The notes: generated by a model not told the origin, from the sequence alone. A stretch of DNA of 64,000 nucleotides from Robiginitomaculum sp. (GCA_021776635.1 JAJFFN010000032.1:1-64000), one strand, 5' to 3'. Shown: positions 43,972 to 53,218, counted from the first letter of the stretch. A program made the numbers and translations.

Positions 43972-44577
43972 CTAATGTTCGGCGTTCAAATGGGCTATAG
44001 TTTCAATTACAATGCCTACATCATCGCCTATGAATTTTGCAGCTGTTGTATTTCCAAAGTCTGAACGCTTGATGACGGCTGTCATAGAAAACCCGATTGC
44101 CTTAGTCTTCTTCTTTGTGATGTCTGGGCCAATACGGTTTAAGACTACATCAAAATTTACGGGGCGGGTTTGGCCGAGCAATGTGAGGTCACCTGTAACG
44201 TTGGCTCTTTTGTTGTCTTGCGCGTTTAATACTACCGCGCTTGAAACAAAAGTAATCTCTGGGTACTTTTCAGTGTTGAGAAATCCCTTTCCGTTGATGG
44301 CATCTTCACGGGCTTTAAGTCCCGACCATACATCAGGTGTTTTCACCTTAGCAATGACAGAACTATTCTCAGGATTGTCTTCGTCAATCATGATTGTACC
44401 GCTACTGGTCGGGAAGACTGCCAATGTATCCGCAAAGCCAAATCTCTTAACTGTGAATGATACATGTGTGTGATCCGCATCTATACTAAATGTTTCAGGT
44501 TGGGCGGTAGCAGTTGTGGCAAAGGAGGTGAGGCTCAAAAATACTATTACGAGGATGATGTGTAGAAAATTTTTCAT
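43972..44577 (-). CDS. YceI family periplasmic protein
   Basis: 201 residues from the ATG at 44577, with a cleavable signal (1-25, ending TATAQ). The YceI domain shows FSIDADHTHVSFTVKRFGFAD, GDLTLLGQTRPVNFDV and MTAVIKRSDFG. It probably binds a lipid or isoprenoid ligand in the periplasm. Divergent from the PadR regulator gene with a 114-bp spacer; related to the lipoprotein at 6435-7040. Confidence 0.9.
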   Translation of the reverse strand: MKNFLHIILVIVFLSLTSFATTATAQPETFSIDADHTHVSFTVKRFGFADTLAVFPTSSGTIMIDEDNPENSSVIAKVKTPDVWSGLKAREDAINGKGFLNTEKYPEITFVSSAVVLNAQDNKRANVTGDLTLLGQTRPVNFDVVLNRIGPDITKKKTKAIGFSMTAVIKRSDFGNTTAAKFIGDDVGIVIETIAHLNAEH

Positions 44578-44691
44578 GCTTATACCTTTATTTTTATTTG
44601 GCAAAAACCGCTTACCTTTGGTAAAAGGCAGGCAAGGACTTGACCTTAATCTAATATATTCTATTATGTAGGATAAATAGGAAAAAAATGT

Positions 44692-45048
44692 ATGACAGTC
44701 AAGAAAAAAAATAAGGGTAAAAATCTCGGCGAGTTTGAAATCCTGGTTTTGACGGCACTTATGCGGCTTAATGATCAAGCTTACGGGGTGGCGATAAAAA
44801 ACGAAATTACTAAAACCACAGGCCGCGAAACAACTATTGGGGCAATATACGCTACACTTGAAAGGCTTGAAAACAAGGGTCTCATAAGTTCTCGTATGGG
44901 CGCGGCAACTGCAGAACGGGGTGGGCGTGCCAAAAAATTTTTCGCAATTCAAAGCGAAGGCGAGATGCGTCTTCGCGAATCCTACCGCGTCCTGAATGCA
45001 ATATCCGAAGGTGTCATAACCTGGTCACTACTTGGGCAAAGCGAGTGA
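44692..45048 (+). CDS. PadR family transcriptional regulator
   Basis: 118 residues. The PadR winged helix reads GEFEILVLTALMRLNDQAYGVAIKNEI, GRETTIGAIYATLERLENKGLI and RGGRAKKFFAIQSEGEMRL. PadR proteins usually repress a membrane protein or efflux gene next to them; here the stop overlaps the GTG start of a four-helix membrane protein. The divergent spacer to the YceI gene probably holds its operator. Confidence 0.9.
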   Translation: MTVKKKNKGKNLGEFEILVLTALMRLNDQAYGVAIKNEITKTTGRETTIGAIYATLERLENKGLISSRMGAATAERGGRAKKFFAIQSEGEMRLRESYRVLNAISEGVITWSLLGQSE

Positions 45049-45647
45049 GCACACCACCGAAACTCGCACAAGCCTTACTGTCTTTATCTATACCACTGGC
45101 CAACCGCGATCCCATTTTGGGCGACTTTGAGGAAGAGTTTGCAAAACGAAAACACAATAAAGACGGCTCCGCAAATTTGTGGTACTGGCGCCAAGCTGCA
45201 CTCTCATTTCCGTATTTTATTTCTGGACGCATAAAAACAAGTCCAGCCGCTATGCAAGTTCTACTCATCATAATATCATACCTGATTTTCATAACCTGGA
45301 CATTCTTGGCCTTTCACATTTTTCGCCTTGTCTATACGACAAATGTTTTTAAGGGATCTATTTTATTGGCCTTATCGGTCAGGCTGTTCATCGAAAGCAC
45401 GGGCTTCTTTGTCGCGGGCGCACTCGTGAGATATGGACAGAGCAAATACCTGCCAAAAGGTTACAAACAAAACCTTTGGCCCATCATATTAATTTTAATC
45501 CTCTTGGTCATCCCAACTTTGCAAGCCTGTATAGGCGCTGAACATTTAACCACAAAACGCTACCTGCTTACAAAAACCATAGCCATCTTCCCAGCCGTCA
45601 TCTTGGGTGCCTATGCCGTACATTTTTACACACGAAATAAGCACTGA
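45045..45647 (+). CDS. Permease-prefix-domain membrane protein
   Basis: 200 residues from a GTG overlapping the PadR stop. The N-terminal segment (about 5-60: ANRDPILGDFEEEFAKRK and LWYWRQAALSFPYFI) matches the permease prefix domain that precedes FtsX/MacB-type permeases regulated by PadR. Instead of a long permease, only four membrane helices follow (about 67-92, 100-125, 143-162, 175-192). It may be a trimmed relative of such permeases. No partner ATPase is near. Confidence 0.7.
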   Translation: MSTPPKLAQALLSLSIPLANRDPILGDFEEEFAKRKHNKDGSANLWYWRQAALSFPYFISGRIKTSPAAMQVLLIIISYLIFITWTFLAFHIFRLVYTTNVFKGSILLALSVRLFIESTGFFVAGALVRYGQSKYLPKGYKQNLWPIILILILLVIPTLQACIGAEHLTTKRYLLTKTIAIFPAVILGAYAVHFYTRNKH

Positions 45648-45710
45648 ACAATTCGTACATTTATGACAACATTATTCCCAAATGCGTAATTGTTTTAACT
45701 TAAATTAACC

Positions 45711-45830
45711 TTAGGTTTTTTGCTTATTTTGCCTGTATTCTAGAATTATAACCACAAGTATAAGCCCCCACCAAGCACCTATCATGGTCGCGCAACAACC
45801 ATTGCCCAAGGCAATAATTGGCCAATGCAT
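45711..45830 (-). CDS. Possible 39-residue single-helix membrane protein
   Basis: An ATG at 45830 opens 39 codons with a strong hydrophobic helix (IGAWWGLILVVIIL) and a basic tail (EYRQNKQKT). No clear ribosome-binding site precedes it, and an in-frame stop lies close upstream. It sits in the 277-bp spacer below the lipoprotein pair. The rest of that spacer shows nothing recognisable. Confidence 0.25.
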   Translation of the reverse strand: MHWPIIALGNGCCATMIGAWWGLILVVIILEYRQNKQKT

Positions 45831-45924
45831 AGGATGGGCCAGATATTAAAAACAAAGCCCGCATTTTAGATTTATTACGCACAGTAAAAAAGCATTGCGA
45901 CGGCGGCGCGTAGCACATTAGCAG

Positions 45925-46794
45925 TTAATTTTTCTGGCTATGCCGCGCCGCCTGTGCTTTCGCCGTTTCTTCTTTTAACTTTTGTTTGAGGTCTTTTATT
46001 AAATCCTTGATGGCTTGTTCATTGGCCAACAGTTCTGCGTTTTCCGTATCGCGTCTCTTGTCCAGTGCTTTCGCCGCATTACAGTCTTTCCTACGCTGTT
46101 TGGCGCTTACACTTGCCCTGCCTCTGCAATATATGTTGGCTACGCGTTTTTTGGCCTGTCTAAGATTAAACATAAGCATATTTGGGTCGGTAGCCGTGAG
46201 TGTTCCTTCTGGAGCCAGTTTAATGATCACTGGATTTGGGTAAATATTTTCATAAGAGCCAGACATAAGGTCTAAGCCAACCATCCCTACACCAACGCCC
46301 GCTCCCGCCGCGGTTGCACCCGCGACAACCCCGCTTGATGGCACTTGGGCGGCACCGATTGTATAAGGATTAAACAACACTTGAGCAAAGCTCAAAGCAA
46401 AAGATCCAGCCAAAGCGCCGGACGCAGTACCTAGGCCTATATTGGCAGCAACTGAACCAGCTGGCACTGCCATATCTAGATTTGCCGTTCGCATGGGAAT
46501 ATCACCGTGGATTGCTATTTCAGCCGGTTCATAGCCTTCATGCTCTATTTTGATGGCAAAGGACTGTCGACGGCCAACCTCTAAAAGGCACGGGGTTGGC
46601 TCACAACTGCGATAAGTTTTCTGAGCGTTAAAATTAAAATTATTCTCGCTTTCAGACGTTTCTATTGTGGTGGTTACCTTTGCACCTTGTGGCACGGTAT
46701 CAATCCTAAGGTAGTCCGTACTCCCACGGGAAATTGTATTGCACGCCGTTAACCCCGACGACATTAACAGTATTATAAAAACGAAATATTTCAT
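45925..46794 (-). CDS. Lipoprotein, paralogue of the upstream gene
   Basis: 289 residues. Lipobox LTAC ends a signal of about 17 residues. The first 110 residues align with the protein at 46791-47357: ISRGSTDYLRIDTVPQGAKV, then CEPTPCLLEV and a PEGA-like KIEHEGYEPAEI. A glycine/alanine-rich hydrophobic middle (about 110-185) is followed by NPVIIKLAP and a C-terminal helical, Lys/Glu/Ala-rich coil (about 210-289) the paralogue lacks. Probably an outer-membrane lipoprotein facing the periplasm. Function unknown. Starts within the stop region of the paralogue (ATGA). Confidence 0.65.
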   Translation of the reverse strand: MKYFVFIILLMSSGLTACNTISRGSTDYLRIDTVPQGAKVTTTIETSESENNFNFNAQKTYRSCEPTPCLLEVGRRQSFAIKIEHEGYEPAEIAIHGDIPMRTANLDMAVPAGSVAANIGLGTASGALAGSFALSFAQVLFNPYTIGAAQVPSSGVVAGATAAGAGVGVGMVGLDLMSGSYENIYPNPVIIKLAPEGTLTATDPNMLMFNLRQAKKRVANIYCRGRASVSAKQRRKDCNAAKALDKRRDTENAELLANEQAIKDLIKDLKQKLKEETAKAQAARHSQKN

Positions 46795-47357
46795 TTTGGT
46801 TCCACTTTCTCCACTGGTGTTGTTTTTATAGGCGCCAGAACAACCGTCACAGGGTTTGGTGATAATGACCGGTTAGCGCCACTGACTGAATCAACAACCA
46901 TCCCCGCCGTTCCGAAAAACGACAACATTTGCAGCGCCGTCATTGTATTTCCGGATATATACCGTGTGATTGTTTCTGGCGTGCCCGCCACGACATGACT
47001 GCCTGGAGCCATGCCAGCAACACCTGTACCGGGTTTAATTGTCGAGGTTGGAGAGCTGCCTTTGGAAACGGCAAGAAATTTGATGGGCTGGTATCCTTTT
47101 TTGCGCACAGTAATTCTTGCATGATTTTTACGGGGTATTTCTACGGTACACGGCGTCGGGTTACAGCTTAATACCGTATTTTCATTTTCATTGACCGTAT
47201 CCAAACGCCCGGATTTCAATAATAATTCTGCCACAACTGTGGCACCCGTCGGGTTAGAAATGACGCTCAGGCTCTCAGTCGTGCCACGCGAAACCGTTAA
47301 ACAGCCAGACAAAATAAGCCCAGACAACGCCAAAGAAACAAACTGAAATATACGCAT
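46791..47357 (-). CDS. Lipoprotein with PEGA-like domain
   Basis: 188 residues. Lipobox LSGC, then VSRGTTESLSVISNPTGATVVAEL, CNPTPCTVEIPRKNHARITVRKKGYQPIKF (PEGA-like), and a C-terminal NPVTVVLAP. The shared frame with the downstream protein shows tandem duplication. The palindrome at 47401-47419 lies 43 bp upstream. First gene of a two-gene operon. Confidence 0.65.
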   Translation of the reverse strand: MRIFQFVSLALSGLILSGCLTVSRGTTESLSVISNPTGATVVAELLLKSGRLDTVNENENTVLSCNPTPCTVEIPRKNHARITVRKKGYQPIKFLAVSKGSSPTSTIKPGTGVAGMAPGSHVVAGTPETITRYISGNTMTALQMLSFFGTAGMVVDSVSGANRSLSPNPVTVVLAPIKTTPVEKVEPK

Positions 47358-47400
47358 AAGACCTCCACCAATATTGGTTAAAGACTATATGCTTATGTTC

Positions 47401-47419
47401 AAGTTACAAATTGTAACTT
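47401..47419. promoter_or_regulatory. Perfect palindrome AAGTTACA-N3-TGTAACTT upstream of lipoprotein genes
   Basis: Exact 8-bp arms with spacer AAT, 43 bp before the lipoprotein start. It shares the core TTACA-N3-TGTAA with 23250-23266. It also lies just past the clpB stop, but no T run follows, so an operator is more likely than a terminator. Confidence 0.5.
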
Positions 47420-47455
47420 TATGTTGCAATCTTGTTGTATTTCGTGAGTTGGAGT

Positions 47456-50062
47456 TTAGGCGACTTTAACGCTCAACCCATCCTTGCCGACATCCACCTT
47501 CACAGGGTCGCCGTCATTGATGGTGCCAGCCAATACTTGCCTTGCGAGTTCATCTTGCACAGATTTTTGGATGACGCGTTTTAGGGGTCTGGCACCGAAA
47601 GCGGGGTCATAGCCTTTTTCTGCGAGCCATGTACGGGCACCATCCGTGAGCTCAATGGTGATATTTCTATCCTTGAGCCAGCCCATCAAACGCTTGATTT
47701 GGATATCGACAATTGCGCCCATATGTTCAGGTTTCAGCCGTTCAAATAGCAATATCTCGTCGAGACGGTTTAAGAATTCAGGGCGGAAATGTGCTTTCAC
47801 TTGCTCCATCACGGCATCCCGCGCCACATCAACATTATCTTCATCACCGAGCGCCACAAGAAACTCTGCGCCGATATTACTGGTCAAAATAATGACGCAG
47901 TTTTTAAAATCGACCGTGCGTCCTTGCCCGTCGGTCAAGCGGCCATCATCGAGCACTTGCAACAGCACATTAAACACATCCGGGTGGGCTTTTTCAATTT
48001 CGTCGAATAGTACGACCTGATAAGGACGACGGCGCACGGCTTCGGTGAGCATACCGCCTTCGTCGTAACCGACATATCCCGGAGGTGCACCGATGAGGCG
48101 CGATACGGAGTGTTTCTCCATATACTCGCTCATATCTATGCGGGTTATGGCCTGGTCGTCGTCGAACATAAATTCTGCAAGCGCCTTGGTAAGTTCTGTT
48201 TTACCGACGCCCGTAGGCCCTAAAAACATGAACGAACCTATGGGCCGCGCCGGATCCTTTAGACCTGCTCGCGCTCGGCGCACGGCGTCCGATACGGCCG
48301 CGACAGCTTGCGCTTGGCCGACGACACGGCCTGACAACACATCTTCCATAGCCAGGAGTTTGTCCCGTTCCCCCTCCAGCATTTTTTCTACCGGCACGCC
48401 CGTCCAGCGCGAAACCACGGACGCTATCATATCGGCACTGACAACATCAGCTTCTAGTGCTGTGCCTTGGGCAGTATCGTCATCACCTGCGGATTCTGCG
48501 ACAAGCAATTGCTCTTCCAACTCCGGGATTTCCACATGTTGCAAGCGCCCTGCGGCTTCATAATCGCCGCGCCGTACGGCATCCGCCAACACATTCCGAA
48601 CTTGGTCAAGCTTTTCCTTTAGCTCGGTTGCCCCAGCCAATTTGGCCTTTTCCGCCTGCCAACGAGCCGTCAAATCTTTGCTTTCTTCTTCCAGTTCGCC
48701 AATTTCTTCTTGCCGTTTGGAAAGACGCTCTTTGGAGGCTTTATCTTTCTCCTGTTTCAGGGCTTCTGCTTCAATCCGGGCACGTACCAATTTACGGTCT
48801 ATTTCGTCGAGTTCCTCTGGCTTGCTGTCCACTTGCATGCGCAACCTACTCGCGGCCTCGTCCATAAGGTCAATGGCCTTATCGGGTAAAAACCTATCGG
48901 TAATATACCTGTGCGATAGGTTGGCGGCTGCGACAATAGCTCCGTCTGAAATGCAAATGCCGTGGTGGACTTCGTATTTATCTTTTATGCCGCGCAGGAT
49001 AGATACGGTATCGTCGACGCTTGGCTCTTCAATAAAAATTGTCAAAAAACGCCGCGCTAGCGCTGCATCTTTTTCCAAATGTTTGCGGTATTCATCCAAT
49101 GTTGTTGCGCCGATACAGTGCAGCTCTCCCCGTGCCAAAGTGGGCTTCAAGAGATTGGCCGCATCCATAGCCCCGTCTGTTTTCCCGGCGCCGACCAGCA
49201 TATGAATTTCGTCGATGAACAGGACGATTTGCCCGTCGGCTTTTTCGATTTCCTTGAGCACAGCCTTCAGACGTTCTTCGAACTCGCCCCTATATTTTGC
49301 ACCCGCAATCAGCGCACCTAAATCCAGAGACAACAAATCCTTATCTTTTAGGCTTTCAGGCACATCACCGTTAATGATGCGCAGAGCAAGCCCTTCGGCA
49401 ATCGCCGTCTTACCAACACCGGCCTCACCGATTAACAAAGGGTTGTTTTTGGAACGCCGTGACAACACCTGTACCACCCGGCGGATTTCTTCGTCGCGGC
49501 CAATGACCGGATCCATTTTTCCTTTGCGAGCCGCTGCGGTTAGGTCGTGGGTATATTTGGCCAGAGCTTCATAGGCATCTTCCGCCGTCTCGCTGTCGAC
49601 GGGATTATCACCGCGCAAAGTTTTAATCGCCGCAGCAATCCGCGAAACTTCAACGCGCGCACGCGCAAGCAAAGCTTTCATGTCTTTATCAGCGCCGAGT
49701 ATCAGTGCCAAAAACAGGCCCTCAACGGTTATGTATTTATCACCTGCTTTCTTGGCGGACGCTTCGGCCTGCGCAAAAACCTTGGCAGTACTCCGTGCCA
49801 TGACAAGGTTCTCTGCACCAGTGCCTTCCACCGCAGGCAATTTGCCTAAAGCAGTTTGGGCACCAGTAACCAGAACATCCAAGTCCGCACCGGAAGTGTG
49901 CACTAAGTTACAGACTAGGCTTTTCTCTTTTGGGCTATCTTCGTCCAAAAGGCTCGCCAAAATATGTGTTTGGGTTAAATGCTGATGGGAATGCTGCACT
50001 GCCAAAGACTGCGCCGCCTGTACAACCGCTTTTGCCCGATTGGTATATTGTTCAATGTTCAT
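47456..50062 (-). CDS. clpB: Disaggregase ClpB
   Basis: 868 residues, normal length. The Clp-N domain (about 1-145) is followed by the first AAA+ module ([13 protein letters not shown]), the coiled-coil middle domain (about 405-525), and the second AAA+ module ([45 protein letters not shown]). It resolubilises protein aggregates with DnaK. A sigma-32-type promoter lies upstream. Confidence 0.98.
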   Translation of the reverse strand: MNIEQYTNRAKAVVQAAQSLAVQHSHQHLTQTHILASLLDEDSPKEKSLVCNLVHTSGADLDVLVTGAQTALGKLPAVEGTGAENLVMARSTAKVFAQAEASAKKAGDKYITVEGLFLALILGADKDMKALLARARVEVSRIAAAIKTLRGDNPVDSETAEDAYEALAKYTHDLTAAARKGKMDPVIGRDEEIRRVVQVLSRRSKNNPLLIGEAGVGKTAIAEGLALRIINGDVPESLKDKDLLSLDLGALIAGAKYRGEFEERLKAVLKEIEKADGQIVLFIDEIHMLVGAGKTDGAMDAANLLKPTLARGELHCIGATTLDEYRKHLEKDAALARRFLTIFIEEPSVDDTVSILRGIKDKYEVHHGICISDGAIVAAANLSHRYITDRFLPDKAIDLMDEAASRLRMQVDSKPEELDEIDRKLVRARIEAEALKQEKDKASKERLSKRQEEIGELEEESKDLTARWQAEKAKLAGATELKEKLDQVRNVLADAVRRGDYEAAGRLQHVEIPELEEQLLVAESAGDDDTAQGTALEADVVSADMIASVVSRWTGVPVEKMLEGERDKLLAMEDVLSGRVVGQAQAVAAVSDAVRRARAGLKDPARPIGSFMFLGPTGVGKTELTKALAEFMFDDDQAITRIDMSEYMEKHSVSRLIGAPPGYVGYDEGGMLTEAVRRRPYQVVLFDEIEKAHPDVFNVLLQVLDDGRLTDGQGRTVDFKNCVIILTSNIGAEFLVALGDEDNVDVARDAVMEQVKAHFRPEFLNRLDEILLFERLKPEHMGAIVDIQIKRLMGWLKDRNITIELTDGARTWLAEKGYDPAFGARPLKRVIQKSVQDELARQVLAGTINDGDPVKVDVGKDGLSVKVA

Positions 50063-50099
50063 AACTCATATCTCCACAATAATTTCTTTGCTGCTAAAG

Positions 50100-50127
50100 A
50101 TATGGGTGTGATGAAAATTTGTGCAAG
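50100..50127 (-). promoter_or_regulatory. Sigma-32 heat-shock promoter of clpB
   Basis: On the minus strand, CTTGCA (50127-50122) and CCCATAT (50106-50100) are separated by 15 bp. These fit the RpoH consensus CTTGAA / CCCCATNT with normal spacing. The start of transcription would lie about 30 bp before the clpB start codon. clpB is a classical RpoH target. Confidence 0.7.
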
Positions 50128-50140
50128 TGCGACATGTTGG

Positions 50141-50210
50141 CTAACCCCTCCACCCTTTAACACAGCTCATTCCCGCCTACGCGTGAAAGAGCGGGGTTAG
50201 AGGGGGAGCT
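50141..50210. repeat. Inverted repeats in the argD-clpB spacer
   Basis: CTAACCCC (50141-50148) and GGGGTTAG (50193-50200) are exact inverse copies 44 bp apart, and CCCGC (50172-50176) and GCGGG (50191-50195) nest inside. The block resembles a dispersed intergenic repeat or a long structured terminator of the gene upstream on either strand. No second copy was noticed in the window. Confidence 0.35.
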
Positions 50211-50236
50211 ATCTTATTAACAACTGACCCTATTCA

Positions 50237-51439
50237 TTAACCAGAAAAATCGTCCATGCTTTTTGCTTCGGTGAATACCTTATCCAATATCGCGACGGCT
50301 TCTCTTACATTGTCCTCGCTGATGATAAGCGGTGGTGCCATGCGCAGCACATTGTCGCCGGCATTACCCACAAGTAAGTTATTTGCGCGGGCTAGATTAC
50401 GCACATCCAGAGCTTTTTTCTTAAGCTTCATTCCGCATAGCAAGCCCTTGCCGCGCACGTCTTCGACCACTTCGGGGTGGTCTTGTTTCAGGCGCTCAAA
50501 CTGTTGGGTCATGAAATTGGCGACTTTGTTTACATTGGCCATTAAATCGGGGTTGGTTAATTCGTCGTATGCGGCACTGGCCACAGCCATAGCCAACGGG
50601 CCGCCGCCGTATGTGGAACCATGTGTGCCAACAACCATTCCTTCTGCGGCTCGCGCCGTGGCCAGACATGCGCCCATGGGGAAACCGCCGCCCATGCCTT
50701 TGGCAACGGCCATTACGTCAGGGTCAGCTTCGCCGTCTGCCCATTGATGGGCGAATAATTTACCAGTTCGGCCAGCACCCGATTGCACTTCGTCGTATAT
50801 TAACAGAAGACCATGCTCGTCACAAAGTGCCCGCACATCTTTTAGGAATTGAACAGGAAGTGCGCGCACACCACCTTCGCCTTGCACGGGCTCCATCAAA
50901 ATGGCCGCGGTTTTATCAGATATTGCCTCTTTGATAGCGTTCATACTACCAAATTCCACGCTGATAAATCCGGGTAATGCCGGGCCGAAGCCTTCTAGGT
51001 ATTTTGGGTTGCCGCCCGCATTAATTGTCGCGAATGTCCGGCCATGAAAGGCACCCTTACAGGTGATGATCTCGAAACGCTCTGGACGGCCTTCTTCGAA
51101 TTGGCAGCGGCGGGCCGTTTTCATGGCGCACTCTACGGCTTCGGCGCCGGAATTGGTGAAAAACACTTTGTCTGCGAATGTCGCCGCACAATATTTCTCG
51201 GCCAAATCAAGACCGCCTTTGACTTTGAACATGTTGGAGAGATGCCAAAGCTTTCCGGCTTGCTCGGTCAAAGCGCCAACCAAAGCCGGATGGTTATGGC
51301 CAAGGCCGTTAACCGCTATACCGGCTATAAAATCTAGGTATTTATCGCCGCCTTCGGTATAAAGATAAACCCCTTCTCCGCGCACAAACTCTTCGGCAGG
51401 TGGCGCATAGCAATTATAGATATTATCATTTTGAGGCAT
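50237..51439 (-). CDS. argD: Acetylornithine aminotransferase family
   Basis: 400 residues from the ATG at 51439 (GGAG upstream). A class III PLP aminotransferase: YLDFIAGIAVNGLGHNHP, FFTNSGAEAVECAMKTAR, GAFHGRTFATINA, LIYDEVQSGAGRTGKLFAHQ, the PLP lysine in AVAKGMGGGFPMGA, and GTHGSTYGGGPLA. It acts on N-acetylornithine in arginine synthesis, possibly also on succinyldiaminopimelate. argF is not adjacent; an ABC-2 permease lies upstream on the same strand. Confidence 0.92.
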   Translation of the reverse strand: MPQNDNIYNCYAPPAEEFVRGEGVYLYTEGGDKYLDFIAGIAVNGLGHNHPALVGALTEQAGKLWHLSNMFKVKGGLDLAEKYCAATFADKVFFTNSGAEAVECAMKTARRCQFEEGRPERFEIITCKGAFHGRTFATINAGGNPKYLEGFGPALPGFISVEFGSMNAIKEAISDKTAAILMEPVQGEGGVRALPVQFLKDVRALCDEHGLLLIYDEVQSGAGRTGKLFAHQWADGEADPDVMAVAKGMGGGFPMGACLATARAAEGMVVGTHGSTYGGGPLAMAVASAAYDELTNPDLMANVNKVANFMTQQFERLKQDHPEVVEDVRGKGLLCGMKLKKKALDVRNLARANNLLVGNAGDNVLRMAPPLIISEDNVREAVAILDKVFTEAKSMDDFSG

Positions 51440-51463
51440 GTTATTCTCCAAATTTCACGTGCT

Positions 51464-52288
51464 TTACGCCTTGAGACGCCACCCTGATTTCAATACTCGC
51501 AAACAGAAAACAAATAGGATGAGATTAAGAATGGCTGTGTAAATGACACCTGTCATAATGCTCCCGTCCGCCTCACCTAATAACCCGTAACGAAATCCAT
51601 CGATAAAATAAAATAGCGGATTTACAAGTGATATTTTTTGAAAAAAATCATTAAGGACATATATATGGTAAAACGTACCTGAAAGCATGCTAAGCGGCAT
51701 AATAACGAACTGGTTTACTACGGCTAGTTGGTCAAACTTCTCTGCCCATATCCCAGACAAGAGACCAACCATAGAAAGGCAAGCTGCGGCAGATAAAGCA
51801 AAATAAAGCATAGCCCAAGGCACGGCTGGAATTATGAATGTAAAGAATATTGACAAAGCAAAATAAGTGGAAAATGCAACCAGTACGCCGCGTGTAATTG
51901 CCCCGCCAATAAATCCAATGGCAAGTTCCGCATAGGACAAAGGCGGCATCAAAACATCCGTAATAGAGCCGTTGACTTTACTCGTCATCATGGAGGATGA
52001 AGAGTTTGCTGTCGCATTGTTTAATATACCCATAATGATGAGGCCGGGAATTAAGAACCGAATAAATTCCGTACTATTGCCGCCACTTCGACCTGGAAAA
52101 GCAACAACGAATACTGTCATTAACAATACATTGGAAACCATGGGCGCGAGCAATGTTTGCGGAATAATCCGCATAAACCGCGCCACTTCTTTTTTATATA
52201 ATGTCCAAAGTCCGAGCCAATTGACACGCCCAAACTCTCTGGCTTGGCCGATTTTTGCTTTTAGCACCGGGTTCAATGTTGTGTTCAT
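51464..52288 (-). CDS. ABC-2 type transporter permease
   Basis: 274 residues from the ATG at 52288. Six or so membrane helices and the ABC-2 pattern: LLAPMVSNVLLMTVFVVAFPG, FLIPGLIIMGILNNA, and SMLSGTFYHIYVLNDFFQKISLVNPLFYFIDGFRYG. ABC-2 permeases export polysaccharides, drugs or lipids and need an ATPase subunit, which is not in the window. Between argD (24 bp downstream) and gcrA (divergent). Confidence 0.85.
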   Translation of the reverse strand: MNTTLNPVLKAKIGQAREFGRVNWLGLWTLYKKEVARFMRIIPQTLLAPMVSNVLLMTVFVVAFPGRSGGNSTEFIRFLIPGLIIMGILNNATANSSSSMMTSKVNGSITDVLMPPLSYAELAIGFIGGAITRGVLVAFSTYFALSIFFTFIIPAVPWAMLYFALSAAACLSMVGLLSGIWAEKFDQLAVVNQFVIMPLSMLSGTFYHIYVLNDFFQKISLVNPLFYFIDGFRYGLLGEADGSIMTGVIYTAILNLILFVFCLRVLKSGWRLKA

Positions 52289-52589
52289 AGATTTTGCCTG
52301 TTTATGCATCAGTAAATTGACTTGGAATAATAATAAGCTTTGAGCATATGAAATATTAGCATCAATACAAGGCGCCAAGCCTGTTTTACGAATTTTTCTT
52401 TACAGGCACACCACATATGCGTGCACATTTGCACCACTACATATAGAAATCTGTGGATAGTTGGATACTGCATCTTGTATCTCGTGTACAAATCGCTACG
52501 ATATATTGAGAATTTGTTTATGTTTTGCCCCGTTTTCACAAAAGTGGCACTACATATGGTGTTTGCGAAATTATTTTGAGGGGAATATT
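52289..52589. promoter_or_regulatory. gcrA upstream region with DnaA-box-like site and repeats
   Basis: The divergent spacer between the ABC-2 permease and gcrA. TGTGGATAG at 52452-52460, read on the minus strand as CTATCCACA, is one base off the DnaA box TTATCCACA. DnaA directly promotes gcrA transcription in Caulobacter. CACTACATAT occurs exactly at 52435-52444 and 52548-52557, and a related CCACATATG at 52411-52419. No GANTC methylation site was found in this spacer. Confidence 0.5.
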
Positions 52590-53090
52590 ATGGCTTGGAC
52601 TGATGACCGAGTAGAAATTTTATCTAAATTATGGGCGGAAGGTCTTTCTGCCAGTCAAATTGCAACCAAGCTTGGTGGCGTCACGCGAAATGCGGTTATC
52701 GGCAAAGTGCACAGACTTGGCCTGTCTGGTCGCGTTAAGCCAAAACGCAAAACCAAACCAGCGACGCCGCGCATGGCAACAGCGCCGCGTAAACGCGCAC
52801 CGGTCAAGCGCCGTGCTGCACCGCGCCCGGCCCCTACACCACCGCCTGTTCCGTTAAAAGCCAAAGCATTGCCAAACGGTGAATTCGCCACAATCATGAC
52901 AATTACTGAGCACCTCTGCAAATGGCCGCTTGGCGATCCAACAAGCGCGGATTTCAGGTTTTGCGGCCGCGGGACGGATAAAGGTGAGCCCTATTGCAAA
53001 TCCCATGCACAACTCGCATATCAGCCATCGCGCCGGCGTGTCGCAACAAACCGCGCAATCACCCGCACAAACAGAGCCGCGCTGCGGTAA
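52590..53090 (+). CDS. gcrA: Cell-cycle regulator GcrA
   Basis: 166 residues from the ATG at 52590 with GAGGGG upstream. The N-terminal DNA-binding domain is diagnostic: MAWTDDRVEILSKLWAEGLSASQIATKLGG and TRNAVIGKVHRLGL. A basic, proline-rich linker (about 55-95) leads to a C-terminal sigma-70-interacting region with CKWPLGDP and FCGRG, containing conserved Cys/His. GcrA binds RNA polymerase sigma-70 and activates promoters with methylated GANTC sites. Confidence 0.97.
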   Translation: MAWTDDRVEILSKLWAEGLSASQIATKLGGVTRNAVIGKVHRLGLSGRVKPKRKTKPATPRMATAPRKRAPVKRRAAPRPAPTPPPVPLKAKALPNGEFATIMTITEHLCKWPLGDPTSADFRFCGRGTDKGEPYCKSHAQLAYQPSRRRVATNRAITRTNRAALR

Positions 53091-53125
53091 TTTCTCTGGT
53101 TATCAACCACTTGCTGGTTAAATTT

Positions 53126-53155
53126 ATTATCGTTTTTCAATAATAATTGTTGACA
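53126..53155 (+). promoter_or_regulatory. 19-bp palindrome and candidate promoter of the RND operon
   Basis: ATTATCGTTTTTCAATAAT (53126-53144) differs at one base from 43904-43922. It is followed by TTGACA (53150-53155), a perfect -35 hexamer, with a poor -10 (ATGTAT) 17 bp on. A repressor on the palindrome would partly cover the -35. The TTGACA is 63 bp from the start codon. Confidence 0.5.
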
Positions 53156-53218
53156 GTCTAATACAGGACGGTATGTATGGCCTAAAGGTTTCCATCGGAA
53201 TCAAAAGGAGTTAAGGCT

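Noticed and set aside
48093-48867. Long open frames antisense to clpB
   Set aside because: They mirror clpB codon bias; clpB itself is unambiguous and the frames show no motif or start site.
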